Of a DNA stretch of 64,000 bases, positions 36,052 through 46,716 are shown one piece after another (the first letter of the stretch is position 1; each line of letters opens with the position of its first letter). Origin of the DNA: an uncultured Ferrovum sp. Its GTDB lineage: Bacteria > Pseudomonadota > Gammaproteobacteria > Burkholderiales > Ferrovaceae. The stretch is taken from assembly GCA_903867885.1 (NCBI GenBank), contig CAIPTD010000161.1, positions 1 to 64,000 on the forward strand. Direction: 5' to 3'. The translations under genes were made by a program, and so were the position numbers. A model generated the notes under the pieces. That model saw only the letters and a program-made list of their open reading frames with translations. It was not told the DNA's origin and did not search any database.

Positions 36052-38346
36052 CTAAAACCTCCATTCCCACTTAGCCTGCAGCAAAGTATGGGTATTGGCC
36101 AAAACCTGTGAAGATTGTTGTTGATTGAGCAACGGTACAGTGATGAACGAGCTGGTGTTGTAGTGCACGGGCAGGAAGTTGCTGGCACTCAATCTGAGTG
36201 AAGAATTGGGATCAAATTTCCATACCCCGTAGAGATCAGATACGATTTTGACCGAGGTGAAACTAGCCTGATCTGCAGTACTTTGAATAAAAGTATTAGG
36301 GGTCCAATTGATATTAGTACCCAAGGTTAAGGGGATTTCCTTGAATTTGTAATCCCCCCCCAGGTTTCCGGTTGCTTTGGGTTGTTGGTCCAAACGATTG
36401 TTCGGCCCTTGAACATATTCCACTTGAGAGCGATATAAACTCAGCGTGGCGCGAAGACTCATTTTGGGCCCTTTTTCAATGAGTTCATCCATTTGAAGTT
36501 TAGCCTCCAGTTCGATGCCTTCTGTCATGGCTCCTCCTACGTTATTCGGCGCTGAAACCCAGCGTGGTGAAGAGGACCAAGGGACCGTTTGTAAAGAGGT
36601 TACAGTGCGAATCAGATTGCTGATCCGACGAGTAAAGGTGCTGACACTGACTAGACTGCTTTGTGACAAATAGTTTTCATAGGCGATATCAATTCCGGTG
36701 GCCAATTGTGGCTTCAGATAGGGATTGCCCGCAGAGTCAGGGGAGTCTGCGGCATTAGGTTTAATCGATAACACCGGCAGACCACTGAGTTGGTTGAGGG
36801 TGGGAGAAAGATACGTGCGGGTTAAGCTGATGCGTATTTGATCATTGCGTTTTGCATCGGGTTTCCAAACAGCATGAAGCAGAGGAGTCCAGACGCTGCT
36901 GGTGTTGTGACCTGCGTACCCACTTGAATCGCTATGCGTATCGATTTGCTCAACTCTCAGGCCTGCATAGGCAGACCATTGAGGGTTGATGTCCACTTCG
37001 TCCTGAGCATAGAGTGCTCTTAATTCGGTTGATGCGGTCAGATTGCCTCCCACCGTATTCAGCCCAGGTTCTACTGAGCCGTTTTGCAGTGTGGAGTTGG
37101 CTTGTGAACGTTCAGCGTGCTCTAGCTCCCAACCGCCTACTAATTGATGATTTTCGCGCCACGTATAAGACATCTTCCCCTTCGTATTCAAGGTCACATC
37201 ATTGATGTTGGAATGGGTGTCCAGTGTTTTATTGCTTAAGCCTAAGCTATCTAATTCGGTTCTGTTTGAAACAGAAGCGTTATGTGCATCGCCAAGCCCA
37301 AAACTGATTTGACCTTTAGTTAGTTCATTGAAACGTCTTTCCCATTGGCCATTCAGTCGCGCTACGGCAGATTGATTTTGTGCGGCAGTCGTCGAATTGG
37401 AGTATGTACTTGGGGTGGTATTAGAACCTGAAATATAGATGGGCTCAGACAAGTGTGTGTTGCTGATGCTTGTGTTCTGACTGAGGAGTGCAAAGGGTTG
37501 AAGTGAAATTTGGTCTCCATTTTCTAAGGGTAATTTGATGCGACCGCTTAAATGAATGCCGTTACCCAATGATCGTGTCCGAGAGGATTCATCCTGCAAA
37601 AGATCGGTCGCGCCCGTGGTGGTATCGATGATGCGAGTTTGGGTTAAGGATTGATCCACGTCATCATGGTGGTAAAGCGATGCCGAAACGGTATACGATC
37701 CCTTTTGCCCAAACTGATTATTGCGGGACCAAGACACAGAAGGTTGAACGCGACCCTGTTCCCCCCCAAGGCTTGATCTTAATTCATCAAATTGTTTGTT
37801 TTTGAGAGGCTCCCTCAAGACTATATTGATTGTGCCTGCAATGGCACGTGCACCAAATTCAGCAGTGGGGGCACGCATAATTTCGATGCGTTCAATCTGG
37901 TCTGGTGTGAGTTGCTCAACGGAAAAACCTTGTGGAATACGCTCCCCATTAATCAGGATCAGGGTGTACCCGCTACCTAGTCCCCGCATTCTAATTTCAC
38001 CCCCGCGACCTGGTTTTCCGCCGATGGTAATGCCAGGCAGACGCTTCAATACATCCGTTACAGAGGTATCCCCAAATTTCAGAATTTCTTCCCGACCCAC
38101 TACAGTTTTTGCCGCGGTAGATTGACGACGTTCATCAAGATCGCTTCGAGTGACGGTGACTTCGATCGGCTGCAAGACAGGAGGCAGAACAGCTGGTGTG
38201 GCAGGACTCAGAGTGGGGCTAGTTGAAGGAGCCACTGCTGATGGACCTGCGTTTTGCGAGCCGGAATTACCATCTGAGTCTGCAAAACTTTGTGGGCTTA
38301 GAAGTATCAAAACCAAGTAGAGAAGAGGAAATCGATACAGGCGCAT
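36052..38346 (-). CDS. TonB-dependent outer-membrane receptor
   Basis: A 764-residue receptor with a signal peptide (about 1-22, ending SFA), a Pro/Ser/Thr-rich linker (25-58) and the TonB box region EVTVTR. The plug domain covers about 75-180 (KFGDTSVTDVLKRLPGITIGG, split as DVLKRLPGITI and RMRGLGSGYTLILINGERI). A 22-strand-type barrel ends in WEWRF. Ligand classes (siderophore, heme, B12, sugar) cannot be told apart. No Fur box was found upstream, and no ABC or TonB genes are near. Confidence 0.9.
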   Translation of the reverse strand: MRLYRFPLLYLVLILLSPQSFADSDGNSGSQNAGPSAVAPSTSPTLSPATPAVLPPVLQPIEVTVTRSDLDERRQSTAAKTVVGREEILKFGDTSVTDVLKRLPGITIGGKPGRGGEIRMRGLGSGYTLILINGERIPQGFSVEQLTPDQIERIEIMRAPTAEFGARAIAGTINIVLREPLKNKQFDELRSSLGGEQGRVQPSVSWSRNNQFGQKGSYTVSASLYHHDDVDQSLTQTRIIDTTTGATDLLQDESSRTRSLGNGIHLSGRIKLPLENGDQISLQPFALLSQNTSISNTHLSEPIYISGSNTTPSTYSNSTTAAQNQSAVARLNGQWERRFNELTKGQISFGLGDAHNASVSNRTELDSLGLSNKTLDTHSNINDVTLNTKGKMSYTWRENHQLVGGWELEHAERSQANSTLQNGSVEPGLNTVGGNLTASTELRALYAQDEVDINPQWSAYAGLRVEQIDTHSDSSGYAGHNTSSVWTPLLHAVWKPDAKRNDQIRISLTRTYLSPTLNQLSGLPVLSIKPNAADSPDSAGNPYLKPQLATGIDIAYENYLSQSSLVSVSTFTRRISNLIRTVTSLQTVPWSSSPRWVSAPNNVGGAMTEGIELEAKLQMDELIEKGPKMSLRATLSLYRSQVEYVQGPNNRLDQQPKATGNLGGDYKFKEIPLTLGTNINWTPNTFIQSTADQASFTSVKIVSDLYGVWKFDPNSSLRLSASNFLPVHYNTSSFITVPLLNQQQSSQVLANTHTLLQAKWEWRF

Positions 38347-38428
38347 TAAACTTGATGTGTGAGGGGGGCGACGAATTCAGTATAACGTTCAGTCAAGTTT
38401 AGCTCGGACAATCATGGTAACGAAATGT

Positions 38429-39241
38429 TTACGGTTGAGATGCGATGCGTGCTAATTGACGTCGGCGTTCAAACATCAATAGTGAACCTGCTATGGCTGC
38501 ATTGAGTGATTCACAACCCGTTGCCATAGGAATGGCAATAGTGGCGTAGCAGGCCTCTCGGAGTGCCGGGCTGATTCCCGAACCTTCATTGCCGATTACA
38601 ATGCCTCGCGCCTCTGATAAAGGCCCTTCCCAAGCACTAAGATGGGCTTCACTGCACGCGGCGTAAGTGGGTTGTCGAAATTGTGCCAACTTAATCAAGT
38701 TTGATTTTTCAAGCAGGCTTAAGTAGAAGTGCGCGCCCATTGCAGCTCGCAAAACTTTGGGCGCCCAAGGTTCAGCGCAGCCCTCGGATAGGGCTACATA
38801 TTGAATGCCTGCGGCTTGTGCTGAACGTAATAACGTTCCTAAGTTACCAGGGTCTTGAATCTCTTCTAGCATGAGTACACATGCATCTTTAGGCATGCTT
38901 TGGTTTTGCCCTTGATCATGATTGCTCACAAAAGGCCACACCGCTAATATTCCTGAGGGGTGTTCAGTCGGTGCAATACCAAGCATTAAGTTATCGGGGA
39001 TTTCAAACCATTCAGTGCCCCTTGCTTCAGATAGCTTCAATGCTTGGCAGATTTCTTCTCTTTGCATTGCACTTGCAGTGACCACTCCCCAAAGAGGATG
39101 CTTGCCGCTTTCTAAGAGTGCTTGTAAAAGATGTACACCATCGAGCAAAGCTAAGCTCTGCTTTCTGGCCTCACGTGGGCTTTCGCTTAACTTAGCGAGT
39201 TGACGTATACGAGGATTATCTTTGGATTGAAGTGTATTCAT
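38429..39241 (-). CDS. TrmH/SpoU-family RNA 2'-O-methyltransferase
   Basis: A 270-residue RNA methyltransferase. The N-terminal substrate domain (about 1-110) precedes the SPOUT knot: LMLEEIQDPGNLGTLLRSAQAAG (motif 1), VIGNEGSGIS (motif 2) and IPMATGCESLNAAIAGSLLMFE (motif 3). The enzyme methylates ribose in tRNA or 23S rRNA; the site cannot be read. RlmB and TsnR are the closest names. It overlaps the phosphatase gene by 26 bases in the same direction, so the two are coupled. Confidence 0.9.
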   Translation of the reverse strand: MNTLQSKDNPRIRQLAKLSESPREARKQSLALLDGVHLLQALLESGKHPLWGVVTASAMQREEICQALKLSEARGTEWFEIPDNLMLGIAPTEHPSGILAVWPFVSNHDQGQNQSMPKDACVLMLEEIQDPGNLGTLLRSAQAAGIQYVALSEGCAEPWAPKVLRAAMGAHFYLSLLEKSNLIKLAQFRQPTYAACSEAHLSAWEGPLSEARGIVIGNEGSGISPALREACYATIAIPMATGCESLNAAIAGSLLMFERRRQLARIASQP

Positions 39242-39707
39242 GCTGATGCGCTGTCACGAACTTTAATAATCCTGCGCTACAGTCTTCCACCAAATCGAGA
39301 ACATGCTCAAACCCTCCAATATCCCCAAAGAAGGGATCTGGAACAACCTGAATCGATGCATCACTAGAAAACTCTGCAAACCGACGCACTTTACTTTGAT
39401 GTTGAGGGGGGGATTGACTTTGAGTAAGTGAAAGATTGTCCCAATCCATGACGAGAATCAGATCAAATTTTTCAAAGTCGCTGTCCTGAATCTGCCTCGC
39501 GCGAATAGGAGTGAGATCATAGCCGCGCCTAGCTGCAACTTGAATGGCTCTGGGATCTGGGGCTTGATCTGGGTGGTAATTGTGCGTTCCAGCTGAATCC
39601 ACTTTCACCCGATCTTGTAATCCTGAATCCATGACATGTTGACGAAAAACACCTTCTGCGGTGGGGCTGCGGCAAATGTTGCCCATGCATACAAATAAAA
39701 CTTTCAT
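39216..39707 (-). CDS. Low-molecular-weight protein tyrosine phosphatase
   Basis: A 163-residue enzyme with the P-loop CMGNICRS: nucleophile Cys7, Arg13 and Ser14 as C-x5-R-S. The general acid Asp lies in VVPDPFFG near residue 125. SAGTHNYHPDQAPDPRA is the usual strand after the P-loop. These enzymes dephosphorylate tyrosine (or act on arginine-phosphate in some groups). There is no capsule or BY-kinase gene nearby, so the partner is unknown. Confidence 0.93.
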   Translation of the reverse strand: MKVLFVCMGNICRSPTAEGVFRQHVMDSGLQDRVKVDSAGTHNYHPDQAPDPRAIQVAARRGYDLTPIRARQIQDSDFEKFDLILVMDWDNLSLTQSQSPPQHQSKVRRFAEFSSDASIQVVPDPFFGDIGGFEHVLDLVEDCSAGLLKFVTAHQHEYTSIQR

Positions 39708-39769
39708 GAAAGAACTCGGATTGTATTAATAAAAAATAGAACTTTTAAACTAGATTACAGGGTATGACA

Positions 39770-40549
39770 TCATTGCAGGGAGGACAGTTCTGTCTCGCTA
39801 AACCCAGCCAGGCGACGCGCTTCGATATTGAATGGCCCTTGTAGTTTAGGGGCTCCATATTGCAATGCCAATTCAGAATATGTTTGTTCGGGATCCAAGC
39901 CACGTTGAGCGCATAGCCATCGGAACCAATAATTGCCTGCAGCAACATGACCAATTTCATCACGTAGAATGATGTCGAGTATTTTGCCAACAGCATGATC
40001 ACCGGCACCAATCAGTCGTTTTTTGACGGCAGGGGTGGCATCGAGACCTCGCGCCTCGAGCGTTCTAGGAACAAGGCTAATCCGAGCCAATACATCGCCT
40101 TTGGTTTTTTCAGTCATTTCCCAAAGCGCATTGTGTGCTGGGAAATCCCCATAATCAAAACCTAAGGTCACAAGATGATCGCGCAGTAGCGTGAAATGCA
40201 ATGCTTCTTCGCTGGCAATACGAATCCAATCTTGATAGAACTTGTCTGGCATCCCTGAAAACCTCCAAGTGATATCCATTGCAAGATCAATGGCATTGAA
40301 TTCAATATGAGCGATAGAGTGAATCATGGCAGCCCGTCCCTCAAGCGTGGCGAGCGAGCGTTTAGGGATATCACTGTGTGGGACTAGAGTAGGCTTAGCT
40401 GGCCGTCCCGGCAGGCACGCGGGCTCGGCGAGTACCTCTTCCGCACCAATTGGGAATGGTGTGGATTGTAATGTCGTGGCTAGGTGCGCCTTTAATAGTG
40501 GATCGGCTTCTTTCACGACCTCTAGGGCGCGCTGGCGAGCAGTATTCAT
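39770..40549 (-). CDS. DUF455 ferritin-like protein
   Basis: A 259-residue four-helix ferritin-like protein. Likely di-metal ligands are seen in pairs: MIHSIAHIEFNAIDL (E/H around residue 100), IASEEALHF (E-E-x-x-H), and ILRDEIGHVAAGNYWFRWL (E-x-x-H). The family is named DUF455, and its chemistry is unproven. The N-terminus (MNTARQRALEVVKEADP) has no signal peptide, so it is cytoplasmic. Confidence 0.88.
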   Translation of the reverse strand: MNTARQRALEVVKEADPLLKAHLATTLQSTPFPIGAEEVLAEPACLPGRPAKPTLVPHSDIPKRSLATLEGRAAMIHSIAHIEFNAIDLAMDITWRFSGMPDKFYQDWIRIASEEALHFTLLRDHLVTLGFDYGDFPAHNALWEMTEKTKGDVLARISLVPRTLEARGLDATPAVKKRLIGAGDHAVGKILDIILRDEIGHVAAGNYWFRWLCAQRGLDPEQTYSELALQYGAPKLQGPFNIEARRLAGFSETELSSLQ

Positions 40550-40708
40550 CTGGGTTTTAAATTTAAGATAATGGAGGTCGCTGATGCAGTTTCAGTATTT
40601 TTCTTGCGTAAGTATAGGCCTGTCGTAGACTGCTTATATGCTGGCTCAAAATATCCACGCGGGCCAGGCTGAAAATCATCAAGCCGTAATTCAACTCGCC
40701 GAGGTTTT

Positions 40709-41104
40709 ATGTTAACGATTCCAATTGCATCTTTACTCATCATGGCGGTGATGCCTCTCGTGGGGGCTGCTGCAGCGAAATGGGGGTTTGAGTCTTACGA
40801 TAACCATAACCCCCGTGCTTGGCTTGCGCAGCAAACGGGCTTTAGAGCCCGCGCAAACGCCGCTCAAGCCAATAGTCTTGAAGCGTTTCCTTTTTTTGCA
40901 ATCGGAGTCTTGCTGGCCATTTGGACGCATGTGGATCCCGTATGGCTGGATAGGATCTGTGTGGCCTTTGTGGTGTTCAGAGGGATCTATATGTGGGCCT
41001 ACCTCACGGATCGGGCATCGCTGCGTTCCACCGTATGGGCACTGGCTTACCTGTGCTGTATCAGCTTGTTTGTCACCTCAATGGGAGTTTCCTTACCGCT
41101 TTAA
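40709..41104 (+). CDS. MAPEG-family membrane protein (second of two)
   Basis: A 131-residue four-helix membrane protein. NPRAWLAQQTGFRARANAAQANSLEAFPFF (split here as NPRAWLAQQTGFRARA and AAQANSLEAFPFF) is the helix-2 signature, with A-x-x-N-x-x-E-x-F/Y-P-F. It continues with VFRGIYMWAYLTDRASLRS. This is the group of MAPEG proteins common near GST genes. It is followed by a structured intergenic segment, then a cytosolic GST gene. The substrate is unknown. Confidence 0.88.
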   Translation: MLTIPIASLLIMAVMPLVGAAAAKWGFESYDNHNPRAWLAQQTGFRARANAAQANSLEAFPFFAIGVLLAIWTHVDPVWLDRICVAFVVFRGIYMWAYLTDRASLRSTVWALAYLCCISLFVTSMGVSLPL

Positions 41105-41107
41105 GAT

Positions 41108-41170
41108 ATGGCACGTGGATTGCTTAGAGTTAAACATCTCTATGCAATCCCGATAAGGTCTTTGTGCCAT
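41108..41170. other. Two-tier inverted repeat after the second MAPEG gene
   Basis: The inner hairpin GGATTGC (41117-41123)/GCAATCC (41144-41150) continues past one T/T mismatch into TAGAG/CTCTA (41125-41129 with 41138-41142) around an eight-base loop. An outer pair ATGGCAC (41108-41114)/GTGCCAT (41164-41170) encloses it. It starts four bases after the stop codon. No T-run follows, so it is more like a structured RNA or 3' element than a simple terminator. The rest of the 243-base gap to the GST start shows no gene. Confidence 0.5.
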
Positions 41171-41347
41171 GTCATACCTTTTAGAGCAGGGAATTCGCAG
41201 TCTTTCATCCTTCTTCACCCTAGGATATCGATTCGGTATCCACACCGCCTCTTCAACCAAAATGGTGCGGCGCACCTATCTCCGCTTCTTTGTGGAGCAC
41301 TCGAATCGGTTCACACCGGTTCTTGTGACATCACAGGGAGGGCTGAG

Positions 41348-42007
41348 ATGGTGAAGCGTACAACCCTTACGATCAGCAGCAAAAACTATTCATCTTGGTC
41401 TTTGCGTGGTTGGTTGATGTTGAAGTTTTCAGGAATTCCCTTCGAAGAACTTCAAGTCGAAGCTTCAAATGTCGATAACCGGGCGGAATTATTACTGCTC
41501 TCCTCGTCCATCCTGGTCCCGCGCCTGGAACATGAGGGGTGCACTGTTTGGGATACCCTCGCCATTGGCGAGTATCTCAACGAGGTAGCCCCTCAAGCCA
41601 AATTGTTACCGGCTGATCCCAAGCAGCGCGCTCATTGCCGCTCGATCTGTGGGGAAATGCATTCAGGTTTTGCTTCCTTACGTGCTTCATTGCCGATGAA
41701 TCTGAAGGCGCATTTTGATTCCTTCAAAATTTGGTCTAAAGCCCAAATGGACATTGATCGCATTACGCTCATTTGGCGTGATTGCCTTCAAACCTACGGA
41801 GGTCCCTACTTGTTTGGTCAGGCTCCAACATTGGCGGATGCCATGTTTGCGCCTGTGGTCACGCGCTTCCTAACCTACAGCGTGGCGCTGGACGAGCCTT
41901 GCCAACACTATTGCACAACCATAATGGCGATTCCCGAAATGCAGGAATGGCTAGAAGCTGCCCTTGGAGAGCCCGACGACATTGAAGAACTTGACGTGGA
42001 GTTTTAA
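41348..42007 (+). CDS. Glutathione S-transferase-like protein
   Basis: A 219-residue soluble GST-fold protein. The thioredoxin-like N-terminal domain starts TLTISSKNYSSWSLRGWLML (the Ser in the catalytic position) and has the cis-Pro region SSSILVPRLEHEG. The glutathione site continues with DTLAIGEYLNE. The start is ATG 41348 with GGGAGG about six bases upstream. A long open frame reaching back to 41108 includes the hairpin region and is not a good start. It precedes the cupin and PHA depolymerase by only a few bases, so they form one operon. Confidence 0.86.
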   Translation: MVKRTTLTISSKNYSSWSLRGWLMLKFSGIPFEELQVEASNVDNRAELLLLSSSILVPRLEHEGCTVWDTLAIGEYLNEVAPQAKLLPADPKQRAHCRSICGEMHSGFASLRASLPMNLKAHFDSFKIWSKAQMDIDRITLIWRDCLQTYGGPYLFGQAPTLADAMFAPVVTRFLTYSVALDEPCQHYCTTIMAIPEMQEWLEAALGEPDDIEELDVEF

Positions 42008-42009
42008 GC

Positions 42010-42423
42010 ATGGACACTTTTTTTTCGCATGTAAAACCTGAAGACACACAGTACCTCCCGGGGGGGCTCAGAGACTTTTTTCTGTATCGCGATTTGGGGG
42101 TAGCAAAAGCCACGCAAGGTAAAGTCATTGCGCATTTGGTTAAAGCGCAGAACCCGCCGGATGGGGGAACAGGGTGGCATTATCACGTTGCTGAATTTCA
42201 AATCGTGATCATGATGAAGGGTTGGGCGCGATTTATGTATGAGGACAAAGTGACCCTGGTTTCAGAGGGAGATTGTGTTCATCAGCGGCCCGGAATTGTG
42301 CATTACTTGTTCGATTATTCCCCTGATATGGAGTATCTCGAAATTGTGGGGCCAGCTGATTTTGGAACCGTTCCCGCATTGGGGCCGGTAAAAGAGATTC
42401 CCCCACCTACTCCCTGGAAATAG
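42010..42423 (+). CDS. Cupin-domain protein
   Basis: A 137-residue single-domain cupin. The first metal-binding motif is visible in GTGWHYHVAEFQIVIMMKGWA (H-x-H, then E) and the second is GDCVHQRPGIVHYLFDYSPD, with the last His. The metal and substrate are unknown. It sits two bases after the GST stop and five bases before PHA depolymerase, all on the plus strand, so it is likely co-transcribed with them. Confidence 0.85.
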   Translation: MDTFFSHVKPEDTQYLPGGLRDFFLYRDLGVAKATQGKVIAHLVKAQNPPDGGTGWHYHVAEFQIVIMMKGWARFMYEDKVTLVSEGDCVHQRPGIVHYLFDYSPDMEYLEIVGPADFGTVPALGPVKEIPPPTPWK

Positions 42424-42443
42424 ACGTCATGCAAGGTTTGCAG

Positions 42444-43679
42444 ATGATGTATCAATCCTATCAAACCTACGAAAACCTCATTGACCCGGTGAGGTTTTTG
42501 GCGGGCTCTGCCGAAAAAGTCACCAAGCGCTGGTTGGGGAATTTGAACGTGAACCCGGTTCAGCGCTTAGCGGCTTATTATGAGCAGCTTGCGCTATTAG
42601 GCTTTACCCATGTTCGTCCCGATTTTGGGATTGAGACTGTCACGGATTCCTTTGGGCTGACGACAAGGATGACTGAAGAGGTGGTGTTCTCTACCCCCTT
42701 TTGTCAGTTATTGCACTTCAAGAAAGAATATGACGCGGATCAGAAAAACGTCATTGATCATCCTAAAGTATTGTTGGTGGCCCCCATGTCGGGTCACTTT
42801 GCCACTTTGTTATCCGGTACGGTCAAGACGCTCTTGCGGGACCATGATGTGTACATCACAGACTGGCAAAACATTCGTGATATCTCTCCTGAAAGCGGGG
42901 TATTTGATTTTGATGCTTATGTTGAGCACGTTCTGTTATCGATCGAAGCCATAGGGGAAGGGGTGCACTTGATTGGGGTCTGTCAACCCACAGTGGCCTG
43001 TCTGATTGCAACAGCGGTGCTCTCTGAAGATAAAAGTCCCTTGGCGCCCCGCTCATTGACGTTGATGGCAGGTCCTATTGATGTCCGAATCAACCCCACC
43101 AAAGTAAATGAACTGGCCAATCAAAAGCCTATTGAATGGTTCAAGGAAAAATTGATTGGAATCGTTCCGGCCCAATTTCCTGGGGCGGGGCGTTCGGTTT
43201 ATCCCGGGTTCATTCAACTGACGGCATTTATGAGTATGAACGCCGAACGGCACATGGAATCTTTTCAGAAACTCTATGAATATCGCGTTGCCGGTGAGGA
43301 AGAAAAGGCGGATGCCATTCACAATTTCTATGCCGAGTATTTCGCCATCATGGATCTCTCGGCGCCCTTTTATTTAGAAACAGTCGAGAAGATTTTTCAG
43401 AACTGCGAATTGGCAACAGGGGTGCTGACCTACAAAGGGCGCTTAGTGAATCCCCGCGCCATTCGCAAAACATTTTTGCTCACCGTAGAAGGCGAGCGAG
43501 ATGATATTTGTGGACTAGGCCAAACCCTGGCTGCCCAGGATTTGTGCTCAGCACTTCCTGGCTATATGAAATCACACCATATGCAAGCAGGTGTAGGGCA
43601 TTACGGTGTATTCAATGGTTCACGCTGGGATGGACAGATTTACCCAGCGGTTCGGCATTTCATACAGTCCTCTCGTTAA
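42444..43679 (+). CDS. phaZ: Intracellular polyhydroxyalkanoate depolymerase
   Basis: It degrades stored PHB/PHA granules. The start is set at ATG 42444 (MMYQSYQTYENLIDPVRF), with AAGG seven bases upstream. An ATG five codons earlier (42429) follows the cupin stop and is an alternative. The length is 411 residues. The alpha/beta-hydrolase nucleophile is a cysteine in LIGVCQPTVA, as in PhaZ1 of Cupriavidus, rather than a serine. VLLVAPMSGHFATLLSGTV is the oxyanion strand region and VGHYGVFNGSRW has the catalytic His. PhaC, PhaA and PhaB are not in the window. Confidence 0.92.
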   Translation: MMYQSYQTYENLIDPVRFLAGSAEKVTKRWLGNLNVNPVQRLAAYYEQLALLGFTHVRPDFGIETVTDSFGLTTRMTEEVVFSTPFCQLLHFKKEYDADQKNVIDHPKVLLVAPMSGHFATLLSGTVKTLLRDHDVYITDWQNIRDISPESGVFDFDAYVEHVLLSIEAIGEGVHLIGVCQPTVACLIATAVLSEDKSPLAPRSLTLMAGPIDVRINPTKVNELANQKPIEWFKEKLIGIVPAQFPGAGRSVYPGFIQLTAFMSMNAERHMESFQKLYEYRVAGEEEKADAIHNFYAEYFAIMDLSAPFYLETVEKIFQNCELATGVLTYKGRLVNPRAIRKTFLLTVEGERDDICGLGQTLAAQDLCSALPGYMKSHHMQAGVGHYGVFNGSRWDGQIYPAVRHFIQSSR

Positions 43680-43722
43680 AGGCGCACTGAACGCCTAGAT
43701 TCTAAAAGCGGGATGGTTTCTT

Positions 43723-44697
43723 TTAGCTGGAACGCGAAATAGCAATATCAGCCAACCCTGCCAAGGCTTCGCGGTAGGGGCTGGCGGGTAAGCACGCGAG
43801 GCACGATAAAGCGGTATCCACCTCGCGCTGGGCGCATTCGCGGGAGTAGGCAAGCGCCCCAGTGGATTCAATCGCATCAATGACGGCCGCGAGGTCGGTA
43901 TGTGATCCATCAGGATCGGTGATGATGGAACGGATCATCGCGGCTTGCTGCTCGGATCCAGTGCGCATGACATGAATTAAAGGAAGCGTGACTTTCCCTT
44001 CAGCGAGGTCATCTCCCAGGTTTTTGCCTGTTTCGGCAGTGTGTCCCGAGTAATCCAACACATCATCGATCACCTGAAAGGCTGTACCCAAGTGCGCGCC
44101 GTATCGGGCTAAGGCGTTTTCTTGATCAAGCGGGACTTGGGCCAAAATAGCGCCCAAACGGGTAGCTGCTTCAAATAAACGGGCCGTTTTATAGCGAATG
44201 ACTTGCAGGTAGCGGGCTTCGTCGACTTCGGGGTCGCGACAATTCATGAGTTGAAGTACTTCACCTTCGGCAATAATGTTGGTCGCATCGGCCAGCACTT
44301 CCATGATGCGCATGGAGTTCAGCCCCACCATCATTTGGAAGGCGCGTGAATAAACAAAATCACCCACAAGCACGGCAGCAGAATTACCAAACATTTGGTT
44401 GGCTGTCTCACGCCCGCGTCGCATGTTAGAGGCATCAACCACATCGTCATGCAGAAGAGTTGCGGTGTGAATGAATTCAACCACTGCCGCTAAAATATGA
44501 TGTTGGTGGCCTTGGTAGCCCGCAGCACGGGCGGTCAGAGCATGAAGGAGAGGCCTCAGTCTTTTGCCTCCTCCTCCTATAATGTATTCGGAAACCTGGT
44601 TGATCAGCACAATCTCAGAATGGAGTTGGGTGCGGATTACGGTATCGATGCCCGCCATATCGGGGGCTGCCAGTTGTTGTATGTCAGGAAGACGCAT
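43723..44697 (-). CDS. ispB: Octaprenyl diphosphate synthase
   Basis: It makes the C40 isoprenoid side chain of ubiquinone. The 324 residues have GGGKRLRPLL at the start of the active site, the first Asp-rich motif LLHDDVVDASNMRRG and the second DDVLDYSGHTAETGKNLGDDL. It is divergent from rplU with 167 bases between, the usual order in proteobacteria. The chain length cannot be proven from sequence, so a polyprenyl diphosphate synthase is the safe description. Confidence 0.92.
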   Translation of the reverse strand: MRLPDIQQLAAPDMAGIDTVIRTQLHSEIVLINQVSEYIIGGGGKRLRPLLHALTARAAGYQGHQHHILAAVVEFIHTATLLHDDVVDASNMRRGRETANQMFGNSAAVLVGDFVYSRAFQMMVGLNSMRIMEVLADATNIIAEGEVLQLMNCRDPEVDEARYLQVIRYKTARLFEAATRLGAILAQVPLDQENALARYGAHLGTAFQVIDDVLDYSGHTAETGKNLGDDLAEGKVTLPLIHVMRTGSEQQAAMIRSIITDPDGSHTDLAAVIDAIESTGALAYSRECAQREVDTALSCLACLPASPYREALAGLADIAISRSS

Positions 44698-44864
44698 CGC
44701 TTGATTTTATACTTTTATCGCCCTGGACCATAGCACAACCTTTAGTCGGGCTCATTGCCAAGCAGACGAGAGTTGAACCATTGCTTTCTTAGTCTTTTTA
44801 GGCTAAAGTTGCGGATTACTCGAAACATTAACGCTCTTATTCAAGCAGAGCGGTGAGGTCAGCC

Positions 44865-45182
44865 ATGTACGCAGTGATTAAAACCGGCGGGAAGCAATAT
44901 CGTGTTTCTTCCGGCGAGAAACTTAAGATTGAATTGCTCGGTGACGCCGAAGTGGGTAGCCAGATTGATCTGGACCAAGTTTTGGTTGTCGCTGATGGCG
45001 ATAACGTAACCTTTGGTCGCCCAATGATTGTTGGCGCTAAAGTCGTTGCTACCGTTTTGAGCCACGGCCGCCACGACAAGGTGAAGATTTTTAAGATGCG
45101 CCGTCGTAAGCATTATCAGAAGCATCAAGGCCATCGCCAGCACTACACGGAAGTCCGGATCGAAACGATTTCGGCCAACTAA
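44865..45182 (+). CDS. rplU: Ribosomal protein L21
   Basis: A 105-residue 50S protein. The start is ATG 44865 ([19 protein letters not shown]), the conserved N-terminus, with GAGG seven bases upstream. An in-frame start at 44853 adds four residues. The C-terminal [19 protein letters not shown] segment contacts 23S rRNA. It starts the rplU-rpmA-obg-proB gene string. Confidence 0.97.
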   Translation: MYAVIKTGGKQYRVSSGEKLKIELLGDAEVGSQIDLDQVLVVADGDNVTFGRPMIVGAKVVATVLSHGRHDKVKIFKMRRRKHYQKHQGHRQHYTEVRIETISAN

Positions 45183-45210
45183 TTTCAACGTCCATTCGAG
45201 AATCTAAAAA

Positions 45211-45480
45211 ATGGCACATAAAAAAGCAGGCGGAAGTTCACGTAACGGCCGCGACTCAGAAGCAAAACGACTGGGCGTAAAAGCCTACGGTGGGCAACTC
45301 ATTTCTGCTGGAAGCATCATCATCCGTCAGCGCGGAACCCGCGTGCATCCGGGAACTAACGTTGGGATTGGCAAAGATCACACCTTGTTTGCCAAAGTTG
45401 ATGGCCATGTGGTGTTTTCCACCAAGGGTGCGTTAAAGCGCAAGACTGCATCCGTTCAGCCGGTCGCTGCTGAGGCTTAA
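45211..45480 (+). CDS. rpmA: Ribosomal protein L27
   Basis: An 89-residue 50S protein near the peptidyl transferase centre. The N-terminal [20 protein letters not shown] is typical; the basic N-terminus reaches the t[24 protein letters not shown] is the main body. It follows rplU by 28 bases and ends just before a terminator-like hairpin. Confidence 0.97.
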   Translation: MAHKKAGGSSRNGRDSEAKRLGVKAYGGQLISAGSIIIRQRGTRVHPGTNVGIGKDHTLFAKVDGHVVFSTKGALKRKTASVQPVAAEA

Positions 45481-46704
<1,224 letters not shown>

Positions 46705-46716
46705 GGGAGCCATCTA

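Noticed and set aside
38347..38428. Fur box before the TonB-dependent receptor
   Set aside because: No TGATAAT-like inverted repeat was found in the upstream region, so iron regulation was not claimed.
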